Origin: Ardenticatenia bacterium
GTDB lineage: Bacteria > Chloroflexota > Anaerolineae > Ardenticatenales > Ardenticatenaceae
Direction: 5' to 3'
Assembly (NCBI GenBank): GCA_030949995.1
Contig: JAUZRY010000002.1
Span: forward strand, 1 to 64,000
DNA: 64,000 nucleotides
Shown here: positions 21,533-32,445 of the stretch, in pieces
Layout of the letters: every line of letters starts with the position of its first letter
Numbering within the stretch: position 1 is the stretch's first letter
Program-made: the position numbers and the translations under genes
The notes under the pieces: model-generated
What the model saw: the letters and a program-made list of their open reading frames with translations, nothing else
The model's database searches: none
Told to the model about the DNA's origin: nothing

Positions 21533-21728
21533 CGGCAGGTTCCTCCGTGTACATGTTGAGAGACGGCCGCTCCCGGTGCCACAGGGAGGGCCAGTTGTCG
21601 GGATGTGGAGCCTTCACCTCGCCAGCGTAATGGGCGAGAAGGCCGAGCAGAGATGGTGCTGGGCCCAGCCGGAAGAACAGCCAGGCTGCGATTTCGACGG
21701 CGGCTTCGGAGTTCGTCGTGGTGGTCAT
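21495..21728 (-). CDS. Small hypothetical protein (77 aa) between murC and murB
   Basis: Overlaps murC stop (ATGA) and the 5' end of murB; MTTTTNSEAAVEIAAWLFFRLGPAPSLLGLLAHYAGEV. Confidence 0.6.
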   Translation of the reverse strand: MTTTTNSEAAVEIAAWLFFRLGPAPSLLGLLAHYAGEVKAPHPDNWPSLWHRERPSLNMYTEEPADEYAPTRPLGLT

Positions 21729-23170
21729 GGCTTGCTCCTCCCACCTGAACCCAGCATGGTGTCAATCACATGAGGCCCGGCCTGGCTACGGGCTGCCAGA
21801 GCCTGCCGCAGGCGGGGGCCCAAGGCAGTAATGTCACCGGCGCCCAGGATGAACACGGCCGCATCGTCCGGCAGTTCCCGGCCCAGGAGCTCCAGAATGA
21901 CCTCCTGGGTGGGGGCATAGGTGGCTGGCGGCCCCTGGAGGCGTTCCACGAGGTCTTGAGCCGAGACGCCAAAGGTGTTCACCTCGCGGGCGGCATAGAC
22001 ATCGCTAACGATCACCCGGTCGGCGTTGGTGAAGGCCGCGGCAAACCGGTCCAGCATGGTGGCCAACCTGCTGAAGGTGTGGGGCTGGAAGACCACCCAC
22101 ACGGGTCGGTCCCCAAAGCGCTGTCGGGCGGCCTGTAGCGTGGCCTCAACTTCCGTGGGGTGGTGCGCGTAATCGTCGAAGATCTCCACGTGGCCCACCC
22201 GGCCCACCAGCTCGAAGCGGCGGGCCACGCCGGCGAAGCGCTCAAGCGTGGCCTTGGCCCGGGATAGGGCCACACCCAAATGGTCGGCCACGGCCACGGC
22301 CGCCATGGCGTTGAGCACGTTGTGATGTCCGGGCACTCGCAGGCGGATGGTCTCCACTGGCTTCCCCTGTCGAAGCACAGTGAAGTCAGTGCCCCCCAAC
22401 TCGTTGGGGCACACGTCAGCGACCTGCCACACAACACCTGGCTCGGTGCCGTAGGTGAGCACAGCCTTCCCCGATGCCCTGGCCGTTAGAAGACGAGCTC
22501 CTGGATCGTCGTGACACGCCACAAGCGCTCCTCCGGGCCGGATGCGGGAGACGAAGTGGGCGAAGAGGCGCCACACGTCACGCTCGTCGGCGAACATGTC
22601 GGGATGATCGTGTTCCACGTTGGTGACCACGGCCACGAGGGGCTCCAGGCCGACGAAGGCGTAGTCGTACTCGTCCGCTTCCAGGACGAAGTAGGAGCTA
22701 CGGCCCACACGTGCGTTGCCCCCCAACTGGGGCACATCCCCCCCCACGACCACCGTAGGATCGTGACCCGCATCGGCCAACACGAGGGCGATCATGGCGG
22801 TGGTCGTTGTCTTGCCGTGGGTGCCGGCCACGGCGATTACGTCGAACCCACGGGTGAGCTGTGGCAACAATTGGGTCCGCTTGTAGACGGGAATACCCCG
22901 CTCCTGGGCCGCCATCACCTCGGGATTGTCTGGGGGCACGGCGCTGGAGACGACCACCAGGTCGGCGTCGGCCACGTGGTCAGCGCTGTGGCCCACGTGA
23001 ACGCGAGCACCGGCCTTGCGGAGTGCCTCCAAGCGCGGGCCGGCCTCGCGGTCCGAGCCACTCACGCGCCAGCCTTGGGCCAGCATCAAGCGCGCCAGGG
23101 CAGAGAGCCCAGCCCCGCCGATGCCCACGAAGTGCACATGTTGTCCCACAGCCGTTGATGTCATTTTCAC
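21725..23170 (-). CDS. murC: UDP-N-acetylmuramate--L-alanine ligase
   Basis: HFVGIGGAGLSALARL; AGTHGKTTTTAM; DDYAHHPTEV. Confidence 0.96.
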   Translation of the reverse strand: MKMTSTAVGQHVHFVGIGGAGLSALARLMLAQGWRVSGSDREAGPRLEALRKAGARVHVGHSADHVADADLVVVSSAVPPDNPEVMAAQERGIPVYKRTQLLPQLTRGFDVIAVAGTHGKTTTTAMIALVLADAGHDPTVVVGGDVPQLGGNARVGRSSYFVLEADEYDYAFVGLEPLVAVVTNVEHDHPDMFADERDVWRLFAHFVSRIRPGGALVACHDDPGARLLTARASGKAVLTYGTEPGVVWQVADVCPNELGGTDFTVLRQGKPVETIRLRVPGHHNVLNAMAAVAVADHLGVALSRAKATLERFAGVARRFELVGRVGHVEIFDDYAHHPTEVEATLQAARQRFGDRPVWVVFQPHTFSRLATMLDRFAAAFTNADRVIVSDVYAAREVNTFGVSAQDLVERLQGPPATYAPTQEVILELLGRELPDDAAVFILGAGDITALGPRLRQALAARSQAGPHVIDTMLGSGGRSKP

Positions 23171-23173
23171 CCG

Positions 23174-23806
23174 TTATGCCGAGCGCAGAATGCGGTCCAA
23201 CTGGCCCACCAGGCTGAAGATGAAGCCATGCCAGAAGATAACCAACAGGGCCAGCAAGACCAAACTCTGTACACTGATGAGCTCCTCGTACACTTGGGTG
23301 GCGTCATTCACGAAGCGCACGATGAGGGTGAGTTCACCCGGCGTAGTGTTGAGAGAGACGCCCAAGTTGATACGCAATGTCCAGTTGTTCAGGTTGAGCT
23401 GGATCCATTCCCGGCTCACGTCCAGGAGCAGCACCATGAAGAAGTACCCGCTCAGCAACCCGAAGGAGCTGCCGATGAGCTTGTCGCGCCGCTCGTTGGC
23501 CGTGTTCTCGATGATCTTGTAAAACGTGACGACGACCATGACTGTGGAGCCCACGAAGAGGCTCAGGCTGAAGAACTCGGCCAGGGGGCCACTGAAGTCG
23601 AGCCCTAGCAGGATTCGCACAGCCCTAATGAGGAAGGCGGAGGCTTTCACGGCCACTCCCCAGGCGAAGAAGAGGCCGACTAGGGTGACAATGGCCCGCT
23701 TCCACCCTCCCAGGACGCCCAGAATCATGAAGAACAGGATGGAGACGAGCGTCAGGACGCGAAAGTCGACGGGCAACGTGATGACCTCTGGGATTTCGAG
23801 CGGCAT
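23174..23806 (-). CDS. CvpA-like membrane protein
   Basis: ~210 aa, several TM segments; FFMILGVLGGWKRAIVTLVGLFFAWG. Confidence 0.5.
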   Translation of the reverse strand: MPLEIPEVITLPVDFRVLTLVSILFFMILGVLGGWKRAIVTLVGLFFAWGVAVKASAFLIRAVRILLGLDFSGPLAEFFSLSLFVGSTVMVVVTFYKIIENTANERRDKLIGSSFGLLSGYFFMVLLLDVSREWIQLNLNNWTLRINLGVSLNTTPGELTLIVRFVNDATQVYEELISVQSLVLLALLVIFWHGFIFSLVGQLDRILRSA

Positions 23807-23807
23807 G

Positions 23808-24990
23808 TCACGTACTCCTTGTCCTCTTGACTGCTTTGTTGGCCGCGAGTGTTCCCAGCAGCTCGTAGATGGCCAGCGCCGCTCCGGTGCGGGCCAGGGC
23901 ACGCATGGCGTGGCGCATGGTGGTCAGACGAGTTTGATCGTGCAACAGACGGCGGATCTGTGGCACCAACTCGCGGTCGATCTCGGCATCCGGGACAATG
24001 ACGGCAGCGCCGCGGGAGGCCAGGAACCGGGCGTTGGCCCACTGGTGGGCGCCCGAGTGGGGATAAGGAACCAGGATGGCCGGCAGGCCCACGGCGGGGA
24101 ACTCCCCCAACGTGGAGGCGCCGGCGCGGGCCACCACGAGATCGGCCGCGACGAGGGCGTGGGCCATCTCCTCGTGCAAGTACTCGAAGAGATGATAGCG
24201 TGCTCGCGTGCGGTCGGGCAGGGCTGCTCGGCGGGCGCGGAGCCAGTCGCGGTCCCAGCGGCCGTGGATGTGGATCACGTGGGCTTCGGCGGTGAGCGCT
24301 TCCAGCGCGTGGCCCACGGCGGCGTTCAGGCTGTGAGCGCCTTGGCTGCCACCAAAGATGAGCACCACTCGCTCGTCAGCGGGGATGCCGAAGTTGGCAC
24401 GGGCCTCCTCGCGGGGGGGGCGGTTCCTCTCGAGTGCGCCCCGCACGGGGAAACCTGTCACCACAGCCTTGCGGCCGAAGTGCTGCCGGGCCGGTTCCGC
24501 GGTGACGGCCACCTTCGTGGCCAAGGGGGCCATGAGGCGCACGGCCAGGCCGGGCTCGATGTCGGGGAGATAGACGAGCAGGGGCACGCGCTGCCACCAG
24601 GCGGCCAGGGCCACGGGAAAGGTCACGAAAGCCGCCGGTGGCCAGCACCACGTCGGGGCAGAAGCGAGCCAGCACGCCCTTCGCCTGGATGAACCCACGA
24701 GCGAGACGCCACCCGTGGCGCAATCCGGTCCGCCATCCGGCACCGCGCAGCCGGCCGGCCTCGATGCCCACGAAGGCGAGGCCGGCACGTTCAACGAGAG
24801 AGCGCTCCAGCCCTTCTTGCCACCCAACCCACACCACCTCACACTGTCGGCCGGCCTGGTGTCCGGCTTCGACAACGGCCAAAGCCGGGTAGACGTGTCC
24901 TCCTGTCCCTCCGCCCGTGATGGCAAGGCGCAGGGGAGGACGGCCCGGCGCCGGGCGCCCTTGTGCCTGAGCTCCCCTTGTGGCCGACAT
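23808..24990 (-). CDS. murG: MurG glycosyltransferase, frameshifted near 24635
   Basis: LAITGGGTGGHVYPALAV; LIFGGSQGAHSLN; VVARAGASTLGEFPAVGLPAILVPYP. Confidence 0.92.
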
Positions 24991-25001
24991 GGTCACCACA
25001 C

Positions 25002-26171
25002 TCACTCCCCCTCCTCCTGCGGCCTGTGGCCACGGCTAATGCTCAGGAGTAGCCCGATTCCGACCAAGGAGGTGACCAACGAGGAGCCACCATATGAGAT
25101 GAAGGGCAATGGGATGCCCGTGAAGGGCACAGTGTTGGTCACCACGGCCACGTTTAACAGGGCTTGGAAGAGCAACCAGCACGTGATGCCGGCGGCCAGA
25201 ATGGTTCCAAAGGCATCCGGCGCGTTGGCGCCAATGCGAAATCCCCGGTACCCCACGAAGAGGAACAGCCCCAGCACCAGCAGGGTGAAGACGAGACCCA
25301 ACTCCTGCCCCACGATGGCCAAGATCACGTCCGTGTGGCTGGCGGGAAGCACGCCCACGTTTCCCCGGCTGCTTCCCAGCCCCTGACCCACCAGGCCACC
25401 TGAGGCCAGGGCCACGAGCGTCTGGACAATCTGGTATCCGGTGGTGTCGGCCCGGGCAAAGGGGTCGAGGAATGTCTGGATGCGGGCGGCACGGTAGTCG
25501 GCCCGCGTGGCCACCGTGAGGATGGTGAAGAAGGCGATTAGGCCGGTCACCAGGAATTGGAGCAGGTCGGCCCCGGCGATGAAGAACATCACGCCGGCGG
25601 TCACGGCGATGAGCAGTGCCGTGCTGAAGTCCGGCTGGAGGAGGATGAGCCCACACACAACCCCGACTAACACGGAAAAGGGAATCAGGCCCGTGTCCAC
25701 GTGGCGAATCCGTTCTCCCTTGCTGCTGGCCCAGTGGGCGATGTAGAGCACGACGGTCACCTTGGCCAATTCGGCCGGTTGAACCGAGTTGCCCAGAAGC
25801 CAGCGCTGGGCCCCGAAGATGGTGCGCCCTGTCATCAGGAGCAGCACGAGCATGAGCAGGGTGACGCCCATGAGGAAGACGGTGTACCGCTGCCAGACGT
25901 GGTAGTCCACTCGCCACAGCGCGACCATCAAGCCCATGCCCAACAGGGCCCACATGACCTGCCGGCGCACGTAATAGGTGGCATCTTGAAAGTTCAAATA
26001 CCCCAAGGTGTACGTGGCGCTGTAGACCATCAGCAGCCCGATTGTCAGCAACCCCAACACGGCCAAGAAGAGCCAGTAGTCGGACTGACGCTGGAGTTCG
26101 GCCCGGCGCCTGTGACGTCGCCTGGCATAGGCAAAGGGCTTGGCACGTGATGTGGCATGTGGTACGGTCAT
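25002..26171 (-). CDS. ftsW: Lipid II flippase/polymerase FtsW
   Basis: SEDS pattern: LLQPDFSTALLI; TDVILAIVGQELGL; TGIPLPFISYGGSSLV. Confidence 0.95.
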   Translation of the reverse strand: MTVPHATSRAKPFAYARRRHRRRAELQRQSDYWLFLAVLGLLTIGLLMVYSATYTLGYLNFQDATYYVRRQVMWALLGMGLMVALWRVDYHVWQRYTVFLMGVTLLMLVLLLMTGRTIFGAQRWLLGNSVQPAELAKVTVVLYIAHWASSKGERIRHVDTGLIPFSVLVGVVCGLILLQPDFSTALLIAVTAGVMFFIAGADLLQFLVTGLIAFFTILTVATRADYRAARIQTFLDPFARADTTGYQIVQTLVALASGGLVGQGLGSSRGNVGVLPASHTDVILAIVGQELGLVFTLLVLGLFLFVGYRGFRIGANAPDAFGTILAAGITCWLLFQALLNVAVVTNTVPFTGIPLPFISYGGSSLVTSLVGIGLLLSISRGHRPQEEGE

Positions 26172-26205
26172 TGTTTGCCTTCCTCACGCGTTGGCGTGCA
26201 GCTCC

Positions 26206-27635
26206 TCACCCGGTGGCCACCCGTAGTAACCTGCTGTTGGAAGACTCTTCCTGTCGTGAGGGCAGCAGTCGGACCAGTTCCTTGAAGCGCTCGCCCCGGG
26301 CCTCGAAGTCTTTGAAGGCGTCGAAGCTGGTACCCCCCTGGGCTGAGCAGCACGAGGTCACCGGCTTCGGCCACGTCGGCGGCCACGGCCACCGCCTCTT
26401 CGAGGGTGTGGCATCGGGTCAGGGGCGGGCGTTCTGGCGTCTGGGCTGTGGCCCTCACGGCCTGCTCGACCAGGGGGGCCATTTCGCCGAAGAGGATCAC
26501 GTGTTTGACGCGGGCCACAATTTCGCGGGCCATCTCGTCAAAGGGCACGTGCTTGTCGCGCCCCCCCGGCCAACAGGATGATCTGCCCTCGATGTCGATC
26601 GAAGGCCCGGAGGGCGGCCACCGTGCGGTCGGGACTGGTGGCGATCGAGTCGTTGATCCACGTCACCCCGTCCACCTGTCGCACTACTTCGAGCCTGTGA
26701 GGCACGCCCTTGAACGTGGCCACGGCACGGGCAATGGACGAGCGGCTCACGCCGACGGCGCGGGCAACGCAGACGGCGGCCAGCACGTTTTCCACGTTGT
26801 GGGCGCCTGGCAGGGGGATTTCGGAAAGGCGACAGATGCGGGTCTCTTGTCCCTCTGCCCGGCTGACGATCCACCCGTCGGCCAGGAATGTGCCCTCCGG
26901 GATCTCTCGGCGGCGGCTGAACCAGAGCACTTGCCCCTCAGTCCGGTCGGCAAGGGCGCGCACCTGGGGATCATCCCAGTTGAGCACAGCCACGTCGTCG
27001 GCGCTCTGGTAGCGCAGAATGTTGGCTTTGGCCGCCTTGTACGCCTCGAAAGTGCCGTGACGGTCCAAGTGGTTGGGGCGCAAGTTGGTTACGACGGCCA
27101 CGTGGGGGCTCTGGCGCATGGGCTCAAGCTGAAAGCTGGAGAGCTCCAGCACGACCCAGTCGGAGGGGCGAATGTCCTCGACGAACTCGATGAGGGGCTG
27201 GCCGATGTTGCCGCCCACCCAGACTTTGCGCCGCCGGCCGGCCTTGAGGATCTCGCCGATAAGGGACGTCGTGGTGGTCTTGCCACTGGAGCCGGTGATG
27301 CCAATAATAGGAGCCCGACAGAGCTCGAAGAAGAGCTCGGTGGCGCTGCTCAGGGGCACACCGCGCGCCTCGGCCTGGTGGACGATCTCCGATTGGCGGG
27401 GCACTCCAGGGCTGAGGAAGAGCACGTCGGCGTTCAGGATGTCCAGTGGGTGGCCGCGCAACACACAGGTGATGGGCAGGCCAGCCAGTTGACCCACTTC
27501 ATCCGCCAGGTCGGCGAGGCCCCGGCGGTCGCTGATGAGCACGCGCGCGCCCTGGCGCACCATGAAACGGGCCAGGGCCATGCCTTCGCGGGCCATGCCG
27601 ATGATGGTTACCCGACGGTTGGCAAATCCGGTCAT
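26206..27635 (-). CDS. murD: UDP-N-acetylmuramoylalanine--D-glutamate ligase, two frameshifts (~26565 and ~26335, both C-runs)
   Basis: GITGSSGKTTTTSLIGEIL; NVLAAVCVARAVG; LVLLSPGG(TSFDAFKDF) in adjacent frames. Confidence 0.92.
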
Positions 27636-27739
27636 GATGTTACCCCCTCACGTGATCCGTGCTCGTCTCTTGTCACCTGTGCGGCGATGTTGGTGTCCGA
27701 CAGGCGCGCGCCCTTTGGGCCGGGGTGCCCCGGTGGGGT

Positions 27740-28756
27740 CTACACCAGGGCCAAGGCAACGCCCAGCATGCCGCTCAACATGCTGATGAGCCAGAAACGC
27801 TGTACCACTTGCACCTCGCTCCAGCCCAACAGCTCGAAGTGATGGTGAATGGGCGCCATCTTGAACAGCCTGCGGCCCCCCGTGTACCGGAAGTAGGCCA
27901 CCTGGAGGATGACGCTCATGGCCTCGGCCATGAAGACCACGCCCACAATGGGCAACAGAAGCCATTGGCCGGTCATGAGGGCCACAGTGCCCAGCGTGGC
28001 ACCTAAGGCTAAGCTGCCCGTGTCGCCCATGAAAAGCTCGGCCGGGTAGGCATTGTACCACAGGAAGGCCAAAATGCCCCCCGACATGCTGAAACAGAAG
28101 GTGACTAGGTGAGCCTGTCCCTGGCGGGCGGCAATGATGCCGTAAGCTGCAAAGGCAATGGCGGCTGTGCCCCCGGCCAACCCGTCCAGCCCGTCGGTGA
28201 TGTTCACGGCATTGGCTGTGCCCGTAATAATGAAGACGGCCACGGGCACGTAGGCCAATCCAATAGGAATTTTCTGGGGCACGGTGGGGATGGCGATGGA
28301 CTCCAGCTTGAAGACGAAGTGGAGCACCAACGCCGCTCCCGTGGCGATCACTGTGAGCCAAAGCATCTTGTGACGGGCGAGGATGCCCACTTTCGGCTCT
28401 CCACGCCGCTTTTGCTGGAGTTTGGTCCAATCGTCCACCATGCCCAGGATGCCGGTGGCCACGAGTACCGTCAGGGGCAGCAGCAGCGACTGGTATTGTG
28501 GCAGGATGAAGATGCTGCTGAACACCACGACAGGCACAATGATCATGATACCGCCCATGGTGGGCGTTCCTACCTTTGTTTGGTGGTGCGACGGCCCCTC
28601 CAGCCGGATCGATTCTCCAATTTGGTGCGCTTTTAGGAATCGAATCAGTGGCCGCCCCCAGACCACAGAGAACAGGAACGAGAGCGTACCCAACGTGAGT
28701 GACAGGGCCATAGGCCACCTGTAGGTTTCGGCAGGCTGCGGTGCCGTGTCGGGCAT
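27740..28756 (-). CDS. mraY: Phospho-N-acetylmuramoyl-pentapeptide-transferase
   Basis: KVGTPTMGGIMI; NITDGLDGLAGG; FMGDTGSLALGA; PIHHHFEL. Confidence 0.97.
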   Translation of the reverse strand: MPDTAPQPAETYRWPMALSLTLGTLSFLFSVVWGRPLIRFLKAHQIGESIRLEGPSHHQTKVGTPTMGGIMIIVPVVVFSSIFILPQYQSLLLPLTVLVATGILGMVDDWTKLQQKRRGEPKVGILARHKMLWLTVIATGAALVLHFVFKLESIAIPTVPQKIPIGLAYVPVAVFIITGTANAVNITDGLDGLAGGTAAIAFAAYGIIAARQGQAHLVTFCFSMSGGILAFLWYNAYPAELFMGDTGSLALGATLGTVALMTGQWLLLPIVGVVFMAEAMSVILQVAYFRYTGGRRLFKMAPIHHHFELLGWSEVQVVQRFWLISMLSGMLGVALALV

Positions 28757-28792
28757 CCGGCCTGCGGTCTGTGATCTCCACGGTCACCACGG

Positions 28793-30238
28793 CTACTCGA
28801 CATCTGCACTCAATGCACTCACCACGCGGTCTAACCGCACGGCGCGAGAGGCTTTGACTAGCACCATGTCCCCTGGCTGCAGGTTCGTCTTCAGGAAGGC
28901 GATGGCTTTCTCAGGAGTGTCAGTAGCCACCACGTGTTCGGGGGCCATGCCCGACGCCAGGGCCTCCGCGGCAATGAGCCGGCCCCGTGGTCCCACAGTG
29001 ACCAGCAGGTCCACCACTTCGGCCGCGCGTCGGGCCACTCGCTTGTGGCCCTCCTCCTCGTAAGCGCCGAGCTCCAACATGTCCCCAAGCACGGCCACCT
29101 TGCGCCCGTTCAAGTCGTTGAGCAGGTTCAGCGCGGCCAACACGCTGGGCGGGCTGGCATTGTACGTGTCATCAATGATCGTGGTGCCGTTGATACCTGG
29201 CACCACGATGATGCGCAACAGTTCCATCTTTTCCAGCGCCTTCAGGCCGGCGATGATTTCCGCCCACGATTGACCCTCGATGAGCCCCACACTGGCGGCG
29301 GCCAAGGCACTGTGAACGCTGTGGCGCCCCAACAGGGGAAGGCGGGCGAAGATCGTCTCCTGGCCGTAGTGGAAGCGGAAGGCGATGCCGTCAAGCCCGT
29401 GGCTTTCGATGTGGCTGGCCCAAAGCGCGTTGTCGGGGTGGAGCCCATACGTGAACACGTGACACCGGGCCAGAGAGGCCATGGCGCGCACGCGCCGGTC
29501 GTCCCCGTTGAGCACGGCCACGCCATTCTGGGGCAAAGCTTCGATGAGTTCGGCCTTGGCGGCCGCGATGGCCTCGATGGTGCCCAACCGTTCCATGTGG
29601 ACCGGTGCCACGTTGGTCACCACGCCGACGACCGGCCGGGCAATTTCGGCCAGGCGGGCGATCTCCCCCCGAGCGGTCATGGCCATTTCCAGTACGGCCC
29701 GCTCGGCGTCGAGGGGCATGGTGAGCAGTGTCAGCGGCAACCCAATGTCGCTGTTGTAATTTCCCCGGCTTTTGAAGGTGCGGAACCGCTGGCCGAGAAC
29801 TGCTGCCGTGAGCTCCTTCACCGTCGTCTTGCCCACTGATCCGGTGATGCCCACAACGCGCAGGGCCGGGTTGGCACGCCGGCGCCACCAGGCGGCCAAC
29901 TCCTGCACGGCCTGCACGCTCTCGTCGGTCAGGAAGAGAACCGGAGGTGTCAGCTCGCCCACTTGATAGGGGGAGCAGACGTCCACCACCGTGATCCCGG
30001 TGTAGACATCGGCCGGCACAGCGTCTCTGGAGGCAATGACGACAGTCGCGCCCCTCCGGAGCGCCTCGCCGATGAAGCGGTGGCCGTCGGTCTGTTCGCC
30101 GGGCACGGCCACGAAGGCGTATCCTGGTTCCACCAGGCGGCTGTCGGCCACAAAGCCGGCGATCTGGAGCCGGTGGGCGTGGCCCGACGGCGCGGGATGC
30201 CCGGTGAGCCCGGTGAACAGGTCGGCTAGTGTGGGCAT
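28793..30238 (-). CDS. murF: UDP-N-acetylmuramoyl-tripeptide--D-alanyl-D-alanine ligase
   Basis: GITGSVGKTTVKEL; SRGNYNSDIGLPLTLL; IIDDTYNASPPSVLAAL. Confidence 0.95.
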   Translation of the reverse strand: MPTLADLFTGLTGHPAPSGHAHRLQIAGFVADSRLVEPGYAFVAVPGEQTDGHRFIGEALRRGATVVIASRDAVPADVYTGITVVDVCSPYQVGELTPPVLFLTDESVQAVQELAAWWRRRANPALRVVGITGSVGKTTVKELTAAVLGQRFRTFKSRGNYNSDIGLPLTLLTMPLDAERAVLEMAMTARGEIARLAEIARPVVGVVTNVAPVHMERLGTIEAIAAAKAELIEALPQNGVAVLNGDDRRVRAMASLARCHVFTYGLHPDNALWASHIESHGLDGIAFRFHYGQETIFARLPLLGRHSVHSALAAASVGLIEGQSWAEIIAGLKALEKMELLRIIVVPGINGTTIIDDTYNASPPSVLAALNLLNDLNGRKVAVLGDMLELGAYEEEGHKRVARRAAEVVDLLVTVGPRGRLIAAEALASGMAPEHVVATDTPEKAIAFLKTNLQPGDMVLVKASRAVRLDRVVSALSADVE

Positions 30239-30257
30239 GGCGTTCCGGTTCCCCTTT

Positions 30258-32019
30258 CTAGGGCCGTTGGGCCGTCTGGGAAACGTCGGGCGGCACGTTC
30301 CAGTAGGTGAGCAGCCGCCGGGCCAGGCGCTGAAACGTGGGCGCCGCGCTCTGGGAGCCCCACCGGTAGACGCCCTTGGGCTTGTCCAACTTGATCAGAA
30401 TCAGCACCTTGGGGGCGTCGGCCGGAACGAAGCCAATGAAGCTGGCGATGGTGTCCGTCGGATGATATCCGCCCGGAATGGGCACCTCGGCCGTGCCGCT
30501 CTTGCCGCCGACCCGGTAGCCTTCAATGCGGGCGCTTTCAATGCCGAGCTCAACGGCGTTCACCAACAGCTCCTGCATCAAACGGGCCGTCTCCGGCGCA
30601 ATGGCCCGACGCCGCTCCTGTGGGGCCGTTTCCTCCAAGTGGCCGTGGTTGACCACGGCCTTGATCAGCCGCGGTTGGACGACAACGCCATCGTTGAGGA
30701 AGGCCGTGTAGGCGTCAATCATCTGGATGGGCGTGACAGCAATGCCCTGGCCAAAGGCGTTCGTGCCCAAGTCACTGGGGTGCCACAGCCCATCTCCGGG
30801 CTCCTTGATAAACCCACTGGCCTCCTCACCCAAACCGGTGCCGGTGGACTCTCCGAAGCCAAAGCGCCGCACGTACTCGATGAAGCGCTCCACGCCGAGC
30901 TGGAGGTTGATCCACGCCACCGCCGTGTTAACCGAATACCCCAGGATTTCACTGAGGGTGATGATGCCACGGGCCCCGCCGTCCCAGTTTCCGAATGAGC
31001 CGGCCACCCACTTCGAGCACACCGGTGTCCCGGTAGATCAGGTTGGGGGAGATGGCCCCGCTGTCCAGGGCCGAGGCCACGGTAATGGCCTTGAAGACAG
31101 AGCCGGGCTCGTACTGTTTGGCCGTGGCAGGGTTGGCGAACAGGTCGGGCGGGGTGGTGGCGTATTGGTTGGGATCGTAGCTGGGCCAGTTGGCCATGGC
31201 GAGGATGTCACCGGCCTTGGGGTCCATGACGATGATGGTGCCTCCCTCGGCGTCGTAACGGGCCACGGCATCGGCCAGTTCTTGCTCGGCCATGAACTGA
31301 ACATTGCGGTCGAGGGTGAGGATAACATCCACGCCCTCCCGCATGGGGGCAAAGGGGCGGGCGCCCAGCTTGATTTCCTCGGCCACGGGATCGCCGTCCT
31401 CATTCGGGGGCACTTGGCCCCCCAACCACTCGGCCATTATGCGCTCGACGCCATAACCGGTGCCGGCTTCGTTGACGAAGCCCAACACGTGGGCGGCCAT
31501 GGGGCCGTTGGGGTAGGCTCGCTTGAGCACCGGCTCGATAACGAGCGCGGGGTTGTTCAAGTTGACGAGGGCCTGTCCCACCGTGTAGGGGAGGCTGGCG
31601 GCAATAGGAATATAGGCATCGTTGCGCGAGAAGAGCGCTACCAATTCGTCCTCCGGTCGGCCGAGGATGGGGGCCACCTCTTGGGCCAAGGATTCAGCAT
31701 GAGCCACGAGGTTGGGCGAGACGCCCACCTTGTACTCGGTGGTATCAATGGCTAACAGGTAGCCGTTACGGTCCCGAATGGTGCCCCGGGGAGGCTGCTG
31801 TGCTGGGCGCACTTGGACGGCCGCACGGTGGCGCAGCACTTGATCACGGGCAATGAGCTGCCAGTATGTTAGGCGCCAGGCCAACACCAGGGCCATGCCC
31901 ACGAAAACGGCCAACACCACGAAAATACGGCGACGGCGCCGGGCGTGGAGCCGCTGCTCGACAGCGTCTGACGACCTTGGATCCTTGTGGATGCGAGGCG
32001 TAGCCCCGTGCTTGGACAT
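30258..32019 (-). CDS. ftsI: FtsI/PBP2-type transpeptidase, frameshifted near 31000
   Basis: N-terminal TM and dimerization region, EPGSVFKAITVASALD, KSGTAEVP. Confidence 0.92.
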
Positions 32020-32037
32020 GGCCCGTGTCTTCCGCCG

Positions 32038-32424
32038 TCACTCGTTGGTTGTCGCGCCTCCGGGGGCGCCATCAGACGTCAACTGGATGATCACTTCGTC
32101 GGCCTCATAGGCCGGCGTGAACCCATTTTGGCGGGCAAATTCCAAGACGCGGGTCGGGCTCTCCAGTTCGGCGATTTGGCGTTCCAGTTCGCGGTTGGCT
32201 TCCTGGAGCTGCCTGTATCGGCGCTCAAGGGCCTGAATGTCGAAGGCTGTGGTGTTCATTTGGCTGACTTCGGCCAGGTACAGGAAGAGAATGAGGCCGA
32301 TAAGGAAGAGCAGAATCAGCGCGCGCTGGGCTGTCGGGCCGGTCATGATCTGGGTTGGGGGCAAGACTTTCGTGCCCCGCACGCGCAGGACGGATTGGTT
32401 CATGAGCCTGCTGTCAGACGCCAT
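32038..32424 (-). CDS. ftsL: FtsL/FtsB-like septum protein
   Basis: Single TM LILLFLIGLILFLYL plus coiled coil; syntenic position. Confidence 0.75.
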   Translation of the reverse strand: MASDSRLMNQSVLRVRGTKVLPPTQIMTGPTAQRALILLFLIGLILFLYLAEVSQMNTTAFDIQALERRYRQLQEANRELERQIAELESPTRVLEFARQNGFTPAYEADEVIIQLTSDGAPGGATTNE

Positions 32425-32445
32425 GGGTGAGCTCCCCTCGTTGGG

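Noticed and set aside
26406-27842. 478-aa plus-strand ORF antisense to murD
   Set aside because: Shadow ORF in high-GC DNA; murD on the minus strand is unambiguous
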